A DNA stretch of 64,000 nucleotides from Planctomycetota bacterium (GCA_016795285.1 JAEUIC010000039.1:1-64000), one strand, 5' to 3'. Numbered from the stretch's first letter, positions 31,809 through 41,700 are shown. Numbers and translations are program-made. The notes: generated by a model not told the origin, from the sequence alone.

Positions 31809-34703
31809 ATGTCCTTCAGTCTTGCCGTCGCCGGCGCCCTCGCCTTCACCGCCGCACCGCCGCTCGCAACGCCCCTCGCGCCGCAAACCGCCGACTCCGC
31901 CGCCCCCGCGGCCGCTCCCGCGCCGCCGGCCGCCCCCGCGACGATCGTCCGCTCGATCCACGTCGGCGAGCTCCTCGCGCAGCAAGGCGACTCCGCCGCC
32001 AAGCACGGCATCGATCTCGGCCGCGACGATCTCGCGCGGCTGCTGCAGGCGCTGGCCGTGGCGCGGGTCGACGGCGGCGAAGCGCTCTTCGCGTTCGATC
32101 GCGTCGCGGGCGGCGACGCGCCGTTCGAGTGGCGCCTGCTGGTCCGCACGCCCGCCACCGACCCCGCGCCGCGCGGCGAACTCTGGCTCCCCGCGCACGA
32201 GCGCGATCGCGTCAGCGGCCGCCTCGCTCGCGTGCCCTTCACCCTCCCGGCCGATGCAGCGCTCGCGACCGAAGCCGACTTCGCGGCGGCGGAGAAGCGG
32301 CGCGCGGCGCTGCTGGCAAGCCTCGGCGTCGCCGGTCAGCCGCTCTTCGCCGCGCTCGCCGAGGGCGCTCCGCCCGACGCTCCGCACCTGCCGCTGACCG
32401 GCAGCGAGTGGCTCTTCGACGCGCCGCTCGGCGGCGTGAGCTTCGGCCGTGAAGCGGAGTTCGACCGCTCGTTCGAGCTCTTCAGCGGCGGCCGCGCGCT
32501 GCAGGAGAACCTGCAGATCGACCGGGCGCGCGCGCTGGGCGCGGGCGATGCGACGATCCCGGTCGAGTCGATCGAGGGGATCACCATCGCGCCGATCGAC
32601 TGGAAGGCGCGCACCGGCGCAGCTGAAGTCGCGATCGAGCCGCTGGCGCACTGGGTGCCCGCCGACCAGATCTACGCCAGCTTCGGCAGCTTCGCGACGC
32701 TGGTGCGCCTGCTCGACGAGCTCGACGCGCGCGGCGACTCGCTGATCCAGCTGCTCGAGCCGCACAGCGAGGATGCCCGCACGCGCGAGCGGCTCGAGCG
32801 GCAGCTCTGCATCGGGAGCGATGCGCTGGCGCGGCTGCTCGGGCCGACGGTGGTGCGGTCGGTCGCGGCGACCGCGTCCGATCCCTACCTGCGCGAAGGG
32901 AGCGACGTCACGCTGCTCTTCGACTGCATCGCGACCGAGCCGCTGCTGCTGCGCCTCGCGCTCGGCTGGAACGGCGCGCGCTCCGCGAATGGCGCGTGCC
33001 GCGAAGTGGCGAGCGAGCGCGCCGGCGTCGCGATCCGCGGCCTCGTGGCGCCCGATCGCTCGATCTCCTCGTACCTCGCGGTCCGCGGCGACGTCGTGCT
33101 GATCGGCAACTCGCTCCCGGCGATCGAGCGGCTGATCGACGCGCACGCCGGCACAGGCGCTGGCGTGCCGGCGATCGAGACGCACGGCGCGAGCGACGAG
33201 TTCCGCTTCTTCCGCGCGCGCTACCCGTTCGGCGGCGCGACGGCGAGCGGCGACGCGCCTGCGCTGCTGCTCCTCTCCGATCCCTTCCTGCGCCGCTTCT
33301 GCGGACCAACGTGGCGGATCGCCGAGAGCCGGCGGCTGCGCTGCGCCGCCGTCGCCGCGCGACTCGATGGGCTGCGGGCCGCGGGCGCGACGGCCGCTGC
33401 CGCGACGCTCGCGAAGGAGCGCGACCTCGGCTGCCCGTGCGATCCCGCCGCGACCTGGCAGTTCGTCGCAGGCGGCGCGCGCTGCAGCGTGCATGGCGGC
33501 GCCGGCTTCCTCACGCCGATCGCGGAACTGCCGGTAGAGCGGGTCAGCGTCGCGGAGCGCGACGGCTATTTGCAGTTCCAGAGCCGCTACCAGCAGTACT
33601 GGCGACAGTTCTTCGACCCGATCGCCCTCTCGATCGACGCCGGCGAGACGCTGCGCCTCGACCTCACCGTGCTGCCGCTCATCGAGGGCACCGACTACGA
33701 CGAGCTGCGCGACTTCGCGTTCGGTGCCGGCGTGCTCGCACCGGATGCAGGCGACGCCCATGCGGGCACGCTGCTCCACTTCATCACCCACGTGAATCGC
33801 CAGTCTCGCGAGATGCAGCAGCTCGCCGAGTTCGCGGGGGCGCTCGAGCGGGTGCCGGGCGAGGCGCTCGCCTGGCTTGGCGACTCGGTCGAGTGGTTCG
33901 TCGAGGAGGGGCCGTTCTTCGACGGGCTCGAGCAGGCGCTCGCCGCCGATCGGACGGTCGTCTTCGACTACCTGCAGGACCGCTTCGCCGAGTTGCCGGT
34001 CGCCCTCGCCTTCCCGATCAAGAACCCGTTGACCTTCGCGGCCTTCGTCACGTCGCTGCGCGCCTACGTCGAGTCGTCGCTGCCGAACACGCTGCAGTGG
34101 GAGTCGCGCACGCACGGCGAGCTCTCCTACGTGGTGATCCGCCCCGACCCGCGCGGTTCGCTGCCGAGCGGCGAGGGCGCCCCGCAGCTGCAGCTCTGCT
34201 ACGGCAGCACGCGCGGCCACTTCTGGCTCAGCCCGAGCGAGGGCGTCCTGCAGCGCGCGTTCGATCGTGCAGCGGCGGGCGCGGAGACGACCGCGACGGC
34301 GCCGGCCGCGTGGCTTGGCGACCACGCCGCCGTCACGCTCGACCTCGCGCGGCTGCCGCTGATCGCGCGGCTGCTCGGCAGCGAGTTCGCGCTCCCCGAG
34401 CTGGTCGCCTGCTACTCGAACCTGCCGGCGCTCGAGGAGTGGCGGCGCCGCGCGGGCGTGGACGATCCGGTCGCCGCGCACGCCGATGCGTTCGCCGTGC
34501 ACCTCGTCTGCCCCGCGGGCGGCGACTACCAGCTCGACCCCGAGCTGCACGCGATGAGCTGCACGAAGCACGGCCACCCGACCGCGCCGCGCGAGCCGAG
34601 CCGGCTGCCCGCCGCGCTCGACGGCCTCGCCCGTGTGGCCGCCGGCCTCACCTTCGAGCAGGACGGCGTGCGCGTGCGCGTTGAAGCGGCGCGCAAGCAG
34701 TAG
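31809..34703 (+). CDS. large exported protein of unknown function with two C..C..HG motifs
   Basis: ATG 31809 (GGAG 6 nt upstream) opens a signal peptide (MSFSLAVAGALAFTAAPP); ATG 31797 is the alternative. The product has 964 aa. After an Ala/Pro-rich linker it is a mixed alpha/beta protein with no family I can name. Two small Cys/His sites stand out: C542-P-C544 with C559-S-V-H562-G, and C901-PAGGDYQLDPELHAM with a following SCTKHG. The second matches the CPxGGxY...CxxHG pattern seen in many exported planctomycete and pilin-like proteins. FAFPIKNPLTFAAFVTSLR and YVVIRPDPRGSLPS suggest surface-protein-like domains. It faces the YcgL-like gene, 6 bp apart. Confidence 0.75.
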   Translation: MSFSLAVAGALAFTAAPPLATPLAPQTADSAAPAAAPAPPAAPATIVRSIHVGELLAQQGDSAAKHGIDLGRDDLARLLQALAVARVDGGEALFAFDRVAGGDAPFEWRLLVRTPATDPAPRGELWLPAHERDRVSGRLARVPFTLPADAALATEADFAAAEKRRAALLASLGVAGQPLFAALAEGAPPDAPHLPLTGSEWLFDAPLGGVSFGREAEFDRSFELFSGGRALQENLQIDRARALGAGDATIPVESIEGITIAPIDWKARTGAAEVAIEPLAHWVPADQIYASFGSFATLVRLLDELDARGDSLIQLLEPHSEDARTRERLERQLCIGSDALARLLGPTVVRSVAATASDPYLREGSDVTLLFDCIATEPLLLRLALGWNGARSANGACREVASERAGVAIRGLVAPDRSISSYLAVRGDVVLIGNSLPAIERLIDAHAGTGAGVPAIETHGASDEFRFFRARYPFGGATASGDAPALLLLSDPFLRRFCGPTWRIAESRRLRCAAVAARLDGLRAAGATAAAATLAKERDLGCPCDPAATWQFVAGGARCSVHGGAGFLTPIAELPVERVSVAERDGYLQFQSRYQQYWRQFFDPIALSIDAGETLRLDLTVLPLIEGTDYDELRDFAFGAGVLAPDAGDAHAGTLLHFITHVNRQSREMQQLAEFAGALERVPGEALAWLGDSVEWFVEEGPFFDGLEQALAADRTVVFDYLQDRFAELPVALAFPIKNPLTFAAFVTSLRAYVESSLPNTLQWESRTHGELSYVVIRPDPRGSLPSGEGAPQLQLCYGSTRGHFWLSPSEGVLQRAFDRAAAGAETTATAPAAWLGDHAAVTLDLARLPLIARLLGSEFALPELVACYSNLPALEEWRRRAGVDDPVAAHADAFAVHLVCPAGGDYQLDPELHAMSCTKHGHPTAPREPSRLPAALDGLARVAAGLTFEQDGVRVRVEAARKQ

Positions 34704-34709
34704 CCGGAG

Positions 34710-34976
34710 TCACCGCGGCAGCCGTTGCCCCGCGATCCGCTCGAAGTCGACGGGGCCGGGCGCGACGTAGTAGCGCTCCTGCTGGATCGCGGTGATGGCG
34801 GCAGCGCTGTCGAGGCCGGCGATCGAGTCGGTCGAGATCATCCGCAGCTGCTTCACCAGCTCGCCTGGCACGAACTCGCTGCGGACCGCTTCCGGCGCCG
34901 CCACGCGTCCCGTGCCGCGGCGGACGAGCAGGTAGGGGCCCGGCGCGCGGGTGCTGCGGTAGACGTCGATGTGCAT
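34710..34976 (-). CDS. YcgL domain-containing small protein
   Basis: The 88-aa protein matches the YcgL fold over its whole length: VYRSTRAPGPYLLVRRG at the N-terminus (YcgL: VYRS..K..MYLYV), VPGELVKQL in the middle and IQQERYYVAPGP near the end (YcgL: L...GYYLQLP). The function of YcgL is unknown. ATG 34976 has GGAGA upstream. It is the shortest gene called here; codon usage matches its neighbours, which supports it being real. Confidence 0.78.
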   Translation of the reverse strand: MHIDVYRSTRAPGPYLLVRRGTGRVAAPEAVRSEFVPGELVKQLRMISTDSIAGLDSAAAITAIQQERYYVAPGPVDFERIAGQRLPR

Positions 34977-35111
34977 GGTGGGTCTCCGACTCGAGACCGC
35001 GTCGGCCGGTCGAGCTGCTGTGCGGCGCTGGGACGGAAGAGGAGGGTAGCGCTCGCGGCGGCGATCGTTGTTGCCGGAACCCCCCGCGGAACTCGCATGG
35101 GGCGTCGCGCG

Positions 35112-35117
35112 TAGAGT
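35112..35117 (+). promoter_or_regulatory. -10-like box TAGAGT
   Basis: TAGAGT stands out in GC-rich sequence 11 nt before ATG 35129 and 65 nt before the preferred start 35183. If 35129 is used, the message would be almost leaderless. No clear -35 box. Confidence 0.3.
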
Positions 35118-35182
35118 CGTTCGCCGCGATGCCCCTCGACCGACTCGAGCGGCGTCCGGTTTCTCCTGCCCGGAGATCGGCG

Positions 35183-35611
35183 ATGGTCGAAGCGGTTCGC
35201 GTCCTGCCGTGCGTGCGCTGCCAGACGGCGCTGCAATTCCTCGGCACCAAGCGATTCCACGAGGGGTCGCACCTCTGGGACGTGCTCGGCGGCTTCTTCG
35301 CCGCGCTCGAGCATCGCGAGACCTTCGACCTCTGGGCCTGTCCGTCGTGCGGCCACGTCGAGCTCTTCCTCGAGGAGGTTGGCGCGCATCTGCGCGGTAG
35401 CCGCGGCCCGACGCTCGCGGAGCACCTCGGCCGCGCGGTCGACACGCTGCTTGGTCGTCCGGCGGAGAACCCGTCGCCCTCGATCAACGCGCTCCCGACG
35501 TGGCGCTGCCCGAAGTGCGACGGGACCGTGCCCGGCAGCCGCGACGACTGCTGGCGCTGCTGGGAGCCGCGCCCGCACGCCACCGACCGATCGGGCAGCG
35601 CCAAGCGCTGA
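35183..35611 (+). CDS. small double zinc-ribbon protein
   Basis: The 142-aa product contains LPCVRC at the N-terminus, WACPSCGHVELF in the middle and CPKC plus CWRCWEP at the end, giving at least two Cys4 zinc ribbons separated by a helical segment (LAEHLGRAVDTLL). The TKRFHEG sequence after the first CxxC is typical of planctomycete and cyanobacterial zinc-ribbon proteins of unknown role. ATG 35183 has GGAG 7 nt upstream; ATG 35129 would add 18 residues and could fit a leaderless message from the -10 box at 35112. Confidence 0.78.
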   Translation: MVEAVRVLPCVRCQTALQFLGTKRFHEGSHLWDVLGGFFAALEHRETFDLWACPSCGHVELFLEEVGAHLRGSRGPTLAEHLGRAVDTLLGRPAENPSPSINALPTWRCPKCDGTVPGSRDDCWRCWEPRPHATDRSGSAKR

Positions 35612-35743
35612 GTCGGTCGCCGCGACCGCCGTCGCCCTCGCTCGCGGTCGCCCTCGTCACCCGCTGCGTCGCGCCTCGCGATCGAGCGTGCGGCGCCGCC
35701 TGCCCCACTGCCCGTGAACGCGAGCGCCGCGGGGGAGCTCGAG

Positions 35744-36358
35744 ATGTCGATCGACGGAGCCGCGGTCGCGGTGCTGAGCTGCTTCGTCCTCACCGGCGCG
35801 ATGCTGACCGCCGTCGGATGGCGAGGAGTGGTCGGCCGCCGTCCCTTCCTGATGCGCGGCGTCTGCATCTCCGGGGCCGCCGCCGCGGCGCCGCTGGCGA
35901 CGGCCATCACGAGCCTGTGCGCCGTCGCCTGGGACGACGTCGACGCAACCACCGTGCTGCCGCTCAGCTGGGCGATCGCGACGTTCCTGGTCGCGCTCTC
36001 GCTGCTGCGCCAACTGCAAGGGCAGGCCGGCTTCGGCTGGAGCGCCGCGGCGTTCCGCGATGCGCTGCGCGACGCCGCCCGCGAGCTCGGCGGCGAGCCG
36101 GTCGAGTCGTTGACCGCCATCGAATGGAGCGGCGGCGCGGTCCGCTTCGAGTTCGCCGTCACCGGCTGGACCGGCCTCGCGCAGCTGCGCGCCGCGACGC
36201 CCGCCGCGAAACCGCTGCTGCGGCCGCTCGCGCGCCGGATGAACGCCTACGCGAAGAGCCACCCGACGCCGCCGATCGTGGGCGCGAGCGTCGCCTACGC
36301 CGTGCTGGGCGGGATCATGCTGGCGGTCATCGGGATCGCGCTCTTCCGTTGGTCCTGA
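35744..36358 (+). CDS. membrane protein of unknown function
   Basis: The 204-aa protein has TM helices near residues 8-30, 45-65, 75-95 and at the C-terminus (ASVAYAVLGGIMLAVIGIAL), with a soluble segment of about 80 residues between. ATG 35744 is preferred because GGGGGAG precedes it by 6 nt; GTG 35714 would add 10 residues. I do not recognise a family. It is convergent with the 36407 gene. Confidence 0.65.
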   Translation: MSIDGAAVAVLSCFVLTGAMLTAVGWRGVVGRRPFLMRGVCISGAAAAAPLATAITSLCAVAWDDVDATTVLPLSWAIATFLVALSLLRQLQGQAGFGWSAAAFRDALRDAARELGGEPVESLTAIEWSGGAVRFEFAVTGWTGLAQLRAATPAAKPLLRPLARRMNAYAKSHPTPPIVGASVAYAVLGGIMLAVIGIALFRWS

Positions 36359-36384
36359 GTGGCGAATCGCCCCGCGCGCCCGGG

Positions 36385-36411
36385 CCGCTCACGCCGCTCA
36401 CGCCGCTCACG
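36385..36411. repeat. 9-bp tandem repeat carrying triple stop codons
   Basis: CCGCTCACG is repeated three times exactly. On the minus strand each unit contains TGA in the same frame (36409-36407, 36400-36398 and 36391-36389). The first ends the 36407-36985 gene and the other two act as back-up stops. Confidence 0.85.
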
Positions 36412-36985
36412 CCGCGGGCCAGCGCCACGCGAAGAGCGCCCCGGTCGCCGCTGCGTAGACGAGGCAGTCGAGCATGCAACGGAGCGTGTGGCCCCACGTG
36501 TGGCCGCTCCAGATCACGGCCCACGTCTGGCCGGCGGCGTAGGCGAGCCACGTCGCGATCGCCACGTAGTGGAAGACGAACTTGAACGGCGCGCCGGCGG
36601 GCAGCGCGGCGGTCGCGAGGTGGGCGACCAGCGTCGACACCACCAAATAGAAGGCGATCGACTGCAGCAGCATCGGCCCCATCGAGAAGGGGCCGGGCTT
36701 CTTCACGTAGAGGTAGCCGCTCGGGCCCTGCGCGTACTTCGCCTGGAACTCAGGCGTGTTCATCTGCTTGTGGTCGTCGCAACCCGGGAATACGTACTGC
36801 CCCGCGCCGATCTTCTGGGCGCGCAGCGCGTCCATCACCGGATCCTCGGCCGGCAGCTTCACCCAATCCTTCGCATGGTGGCCGACCACCATCCACATCA
36901 CCGACGCCAGCACGAAGACCGCCACCGCCGACAGCACGATCGGCAGCCAGAGCGACGCGAGGGAGACAGTGGCGAGCGAGAACAT
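36407..36985 (-). CDS. conserved hypothetical membrane protein
   Basis: The 192-aa protein has a first TM (LWLPIVLSAVAVFVLASVMW), then the segment VVGHHAKDWVKLPAEDPVMD and ALRAQKIGAGQYVFPG, then three TM helices (MGPMLLQSIAFYLVVSTLVA, FVFHYVAIATWLAYAAGQTW and a final CMLDCLVYAAATGALFAW). Proteins with exactly this layout are widespread in Acidobacteria and planctomycetes and have no assigned role. GHTWGHTLRCMLD near the end has conserved His residues that could bind a metal or haem; that is speculation. ATG 36985 has GGAG upstream. Confidence 0.8.
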   Translation of the reverse strand: MFSLATVSLASLWLPIVLSAVAVFVLASVMWMVVGHHAKDWVKLPAEDPVMDALRAQKIGAGQYVFPGCDDHKQMNTPEFQAKYAQGPSGYLYVKKPGPFSMGPMLLQSIAFYLVVSTLVAHLATAALPAGAPFKFVFHYVAIATWLAYAAGQTWAVIWSGHTWGHTLRCMLDCLVYAAATGALFAWRWPAA

Positions 36986-37140
36986 GCGAGGACTCCGCGA
37001 GCGGGTGAGGAGAGCGGCTGCCGTCGGTGGCGGTGCATTACGCCAATCGCGCGCCTCGATTTCGAGCTGCGGGGCCGTCGCGCGGTGGCGAGTCGAGGCG
37101 CGCGGGCCGCGGCCGGCGCGACCTCTCGAGGAACCGTTCC

Positions 37141-37767
37141 ATGCCGTTCTTCGCCGGTGAGCAGCAGTTCGGAGCGCGCCTGCTCGCGCTGTTGGCGCTG
37201 ATGGGGGCGGTGGCGGCCGTCGAGCGGTGGCGCCGCGGCGCGGCGGCCACGCGTTGGCGCGAGTACGCCTTCGTGCTCGGCGTCGCGGCGATCGGTGCGC
37301 TGGCGGGCGCGGCGATCGACGCGTGCACCTCGCGCCTCTCGCCGGCCTACTTCATCGACTGGAAGGGGATCGAGCCGGGCGTGGGATTCGAGCGGCGCGC
37401 GGTGCAGCTCGGCGCGAAAGCGGGATTCGGCGCCGGCTTCTTCGCGGCGGCGCTCCTCGCCTTCGCGAACACGGGACGCGACGGTGCGCCGCTGCTGCGC
37501 TCGCGGGCGTTGGCGGGGCGCGCCGCACGCGTGCTGCTGGTGGCGCTGTCGAGCGCGCTGCTCCTCGCCGTCGCTGCGCCGCTGCTCGAGCTTCCGTCGC
37601 CGGTCGCGCGCCCCCCGTTTTGTCTCGACCGCGCCGCGAGCCACGCCTGGTGGATCCACCTCGGCGCCTACGCCGGTGCCGCGATCGGCTTGGCCGTCGA
37701 GCTCTGGCGTCTCCGGCGCGCGCGCCGCGACGCGAGTCGCGCGAACCAGCGCGAGCCGCTCGGCTGA
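37141..37767 (+). CDS. membrane protein of unknown function
   Basis: The 208-aa product has four TM helices (near residues 12-28, 40-60, 90-112 and 125-150) and a fifth near the C-terminus (WWIHLGAYAGAAIGLAVELW). GAGGAA lies 8 nt before ATG 37141; the longer open frame from 37027 adds an Arg-rich shadow only. There is no recognised family. The next gene follows after 75 bp on the same strand. Confidence 0.65.
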   Translation: MPFFAGEQQFGARLLALLALMGAVAAVERWRRGAAATRWREYAFVLGVAAIGALAGAAIDACTSRLSPAYFIDWKGIEPGVGFERRAVQLGAKAGFGAGFFAAALLAFANTGRDGAPLLRSRALAGRAARVLLVALSSALLLAVAAPLLELPSPVARPPFCLDRAASHAWWIHLGAYAGAAIGLAVELWRLRRARRDASRANQREPLG

Positions 37768-37842
37768 ACCGTCGCCCGTGCACCGCGTTGCACAGGGGCG
37801 GCGGGCGCAGCGGCGGCAGAGCGCTTCGCGGAGTCGCGTCGC

Positions 37843-38529
37843 ATGAATGGATCGACGGCTCGTCGAGCGGTGGTGGCAGCGGTCGCGCGGCGGCACACGC
37901 GCCGTCCTGTCACGTTCCTTGCGGCCGTGCTGCTGGCGGCCGCGGCCGTTGCGCTTGCGCTGCACGCCGGCGCGACCGGTTCGTTCGCTGGCTACGAGCC
38001 GCGCGACGGCGACGTCCTCTTCCAGTCGTTGCCCCGATCGCCGCTCGTCGATGCCATCGAAGGGGTCACCGAGAGTCCGCTCTCGCACTGCGGGATCGTC
38101 GCGCGCGGCGGCGAGGAGTGGCTCGTGATCGAGGCGTTCGGCACGGTCCGCGCGACGCCGCTCTCGACGTGGATCGCGCGCGGTCGCGGCGGCTGGTTCG
38201 CGGCGCACCGCTGGCGCGATGAAGCGGCAGCGCGCGTCGCGGCGTTCGTGGCGGCGGCGCGCGAGCGGCTCGGCGAGCCGTACGACTTCGCGTTCGAGCT
38301 CGAGAACGGGTCGCTCTATTGCTCGGAGCTCGTGCGTGGAGCGGCGCGCACGGCGTTCGGCCGCGACGTCGGGCGGATCGAACGGCTCGGGGAGCTGCGG
38401 TGGCAGCCGTTCGCGGAGTTCCTGCGCGAGCAGGCGGGCGGGTCGCTGCCGCTCGAGCGGCAGTTGGTGACGCCGCGGTCGCTGGCGGAGGCGGCGGAGC
38501 TGCCGAGGGTGCACCCGCGCGAGGAGTGA
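37843..38529 (+). CDS. YiiX-like permuted NlpC/P60 cysteine hydrolase
   Basis: The 228-aa protein has a basic N-terminus and a signal or anchor helix (FLAAVLLAAAAVALALHAG). It then has the permuted papain-like fold of the YiiX/YaeF family: GDVLFQSLPRSPLVDAI, catalytic H82 in SPLSHCGIVARG, and C160 in ENGSLYCSELV. In permuted NlpC/P60 enzymes the His comes before the Cys, as here. They are thought to cut amide or thioester bonds in lipids or cell-wall peptides. GGAG precedes ATG 37843. Repeat cluster 3 follows the stop. Confidence 0.87.
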   Translation: MNGSTARRAVVAAVARRHTRRPVTFLAAVLLAAAAVALALHAGATGSFAGYEPRDGDVLFQSLPRSPLVDAIEGVTESPLSHCGIVARGGEEWLVIEAFGTVRATPLSTWIARGRGGWFAAHRWRDEAAARVAAFVAAARERLGEPYDFAFELENGSLYCSELVRGAARTAFGRDVGRIERLGELRWQPFAEFLREQAGGSLPLERQLVTPRSLAEAAELPRVHPREE

Positions 38530-38614
38530 GGTCGCGGCGGCGATCGTGCAATCGAGCCGATGGCCTCACGGCGCGATGTCCGCGGGAGAACAGGTCACCG
38601 ACCGCCGAGCTGCG

Positions 38615-38716
38615 GGTGGATGGAAACTCCCCGGCACCGCCCCGGACGGAAACTCCCCGCCACCTGGGTGGATGGAAACTCCCCGGCACCGTGGCGGAAG
38701 AATCAACCCCGCCACC
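38615..38716 (+). repeat. interspersed repeat cluster 3 (A, A, A, B)
   Basis: Four plus-strand copies lie between two convergent genes: type A at 38615-38638, 38644-38664 and 38667-38690, and type B at 38696-38716. The last copy ends 7 bp before the stop codon of the 38724-42026 gene, just as the last copy of cluster 1 ends 3 bp before the stop of the SGNH gene. Confidence 0.9.
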
Positions 38717-38723
38717 GTGGGGG

Positions 38724-41700
38724 TCAGCGGTTGAAGAGGAAGGCGGGGCTCGTCGCGAGCGCCCAGGCGGCGTCTTGGGTGGCGGCGAGGCGGAGCTGGT
38801 CGAGGAAGTCGGGGGCGCTCTTCAGGAACTCGCGGTGGAGGAGCGTTTCGTCGTCGGCGGTGCGCTGGTCGGCGGGCTTCGCGAAGGCGGCCAGCACGGC
38901 GTCGGGCAGCGCAGCGACGCGGACGGGGCGCGGGTCGTTGGCGACCGAGAGGCGGATCCGGCCGAGGTTGTGGCCGTCGCCCCAGCCCTGCTCGAGGGTC
39001 AGCACCAGCAGGGTGCCGCCCGGCCCGCCGACCTCTTCGGCGAACTCCCATGCCGCCTGGTGGGGCTGCATCACGTTCGGCCAGATCGCCCAGCCGGTCT
39101 TGGCGTTGCCGTCGGCGATGGCGGCGGGATCGAAGCCCTGCTGCGAGAAGTCGGCGCTGCCACCCTGCAGCGCGACGCTCTTGCCGCCGGCGCCGCCCGC
39201 GAGCGGCACCGCGACGACCTTGAGCTCGCTCAGCACGAAGTTGCCCGAGTCGCTGCGGCCGCTGCCGCGCGACGGCAGCGACGGATCGGGAATCGCCTCG
39301 ATCCGCAGCGCGGTGATCTTCTCGACGTCGGTCCACGACAGCAGCGTGGTGGTGTCGGTCGCCGGCCGCGTGCCGCTCGCCAGCAGCGAGCCGTCCGGCT
39401 GCCGCGTCCACGTCGCGCCGCCCGCCGACTGCGCCTCGATCCGCTCGATCGGCCGCCACTGCACGCGCGGGATCGCGGCTTCCCACGCGGCACGCCGCGC
39501 GCGGTACTGCTCGGCGGCGGCCGGCGGCAGCGCGGCGACGTTGGCCGGATGGCCCGGCTCGAAACTCGGCGCCAGCGCGCCGAACTCGGTGTCGCTCGCC
39601 GGCCGGCCGAGGAAGCGGACGTAGAGCTCGTCGACCAGGCGCCGCGGGTCGCGCTCGAAGGCGACCAGCTGCGCGAGCTCGCTGCCCGGGTCCTCGAGCG
39701 CCTCGGCCAGCGTCGGCCCGTTCACCAGGTGGAGCGCCTGGCCGAGCGAGAGGCCGCTGCCGCGCTCGCACTCGCAGGCGCTCTCGCGCGGCGGCCGGCC
39801 GAAGAGCGCGAGGAAGCCGTCGGCGGGCGTCACGCTCGGGTCGAGGAACTCGGCGGCGCGCGCATCGGGGCGTGCCCCGGCGACGCGCGGCCGGCGGCCG
39901 ACTGCGACCTGGATCGCGTCGTAGAGCGTCTCGGCCGGCAGCCGGCGCGGCAGCGCGCGCGCGAAGTGGAGCGTGTCGTCGCGGTTCCAGTCGTTCGCGA
40001 CGAGCGAGCGCTGGTAGGTCGCCGACGTCACGATCCGCCGCATCAGCGCGCGCACGTCGAAGTTCGAGTCGACGAACTCGCGGGTGAGGCGGTCGAGCAG
40101 CTCCGGGTGGGTCGGCGGGTTGCTGGCGCGCAGGTCGTCGACCGGCTCGATCAGCCCGATGCCGAGGAAGTAGCTCCAGAGCCGATTGACGTAGCTCTTC
40201 GCGAAGTAGGGGTTGTCGCGCGCGGTGATCCACGCGACCAGCTGCTCGCGCCGCGTGTGCGCGCCGCCGCCCGGGACGTCGACCGTGCCCGCCTCATGCG
40301 CGGCGGGGTCCGCGATCTCGAACGGGAAGCGCGGCGCGACGACGACGTTGCGATTCGGGTGCATCACGTCGCCGCTGCCGACGTCCTTCACCATCTCCTC
40401 GTAGGCGAGCTCGACGTCGTCGGGGCGGTTGTCGTAGGCGCGCGGCATCATCGGCGAGCCCGGCACGTTCTCCCGCCCGACCTGCGCGAAGAAGGCGGCG
40501 AGCTGCCAGTGCTGGTCCTGCGTCCAGCGCTCGAACGGGTGGTCGTGGCACTTGTTGCAGTTGAAGCGCACGCCGAGGAAGAGCTGCGTCGTGTTCTCCA
40601 TCGCCACGTCGGGCTGGCGCAGGATCTTCCAGTAGGCGGCCGGCGGGTTGGCGAAGGTCGAGCCGCTCGCGCCCAGCACCGCCGCCGCGAACTGGTCGTA
40701 CGGCTGGTTGCTCGCCACCTGCTCGCGGATCCAGTCGCGCAGCCGCGCCGCGCCTTCGACGCCGAGGAACTTCGAGTTCACCTGCAGCAGGTCGGCCCAC
40801 TTGTTGGTCCAGTGCTCGACGAACTCGACGCTGCCGATCAGCCGATCGATCAGCTCGTCGCGCTTCACGCGCGAGTCGCGCCGATCGAGCAGGAAGGCGC
40901 GCGTCGTGCGCGCGGTGGGGGGCGCGCCGGTGAGGTCGAGGTGGATCCGCCGGCAGAACTCGGCGTCGCTGCAGCTGCCGCTCGGCTGCGCCTTCACCGC
41001 CTGCAGCTTCGCGTCGACCAGCTCGTCGACGTAGTGGTGCTGCGCGACGGGCTGCCACGCGAAGCCGGCGCGATCGCCCATCACGACCATGCGCGTGGCG
41101 GCGAACTGGCCGGCGTAGCGCGCGAGGATCGCCGCATCGCCGCGGCGCAGCGCGGTCACCAGCCCGCCCGCCTCGGTCGCCGCGATCTCGAGGTCGTTGC
41201 ACTCGACCACCGCATCGGCGGTGACGTCGCGCACGCGGCCGTCGGAGTAGGTCGCCCGCACCGCGAACTGCTGGCTCATGCCGGGCAGCGCGATCACCGG
41301 ATCGTGCGGCCAGAGGTCGAGCGACACGACGCGCGGCGCCTCCGCGTCCAGCACGGCGCCCGCCGCGATCCACGCCACCAGCAGCTCGTGCTCCTGCGAG
41401 CCGGCCGCGAGGCGCACGCCGCCCTCGTGCGGCACCGCGCCGGTCGGCTTCAGCAGGAAGAGGCTCTGCTCGGGCACGGCGCGATTGAAGCGGCGGCCGG
41501 CCAGCTCGTCGGTGAGCGCCTCGTGGTCGAAGGTCGGGTCGTAGCCGCGCAGGCTCAGCTTGAAGCCGTTCTTCCCCTTCGCGGAGCCGTGGCACGTCCC
41601 CGCGTTGCAGCCCATGCGCGTCAGCAGCGGCTCGACGTCCTGCACGAAGCTCGGCGGCGGGCCGCCCGTCGTGCCGCGCACCACGGCGGGCAGCGCGACG

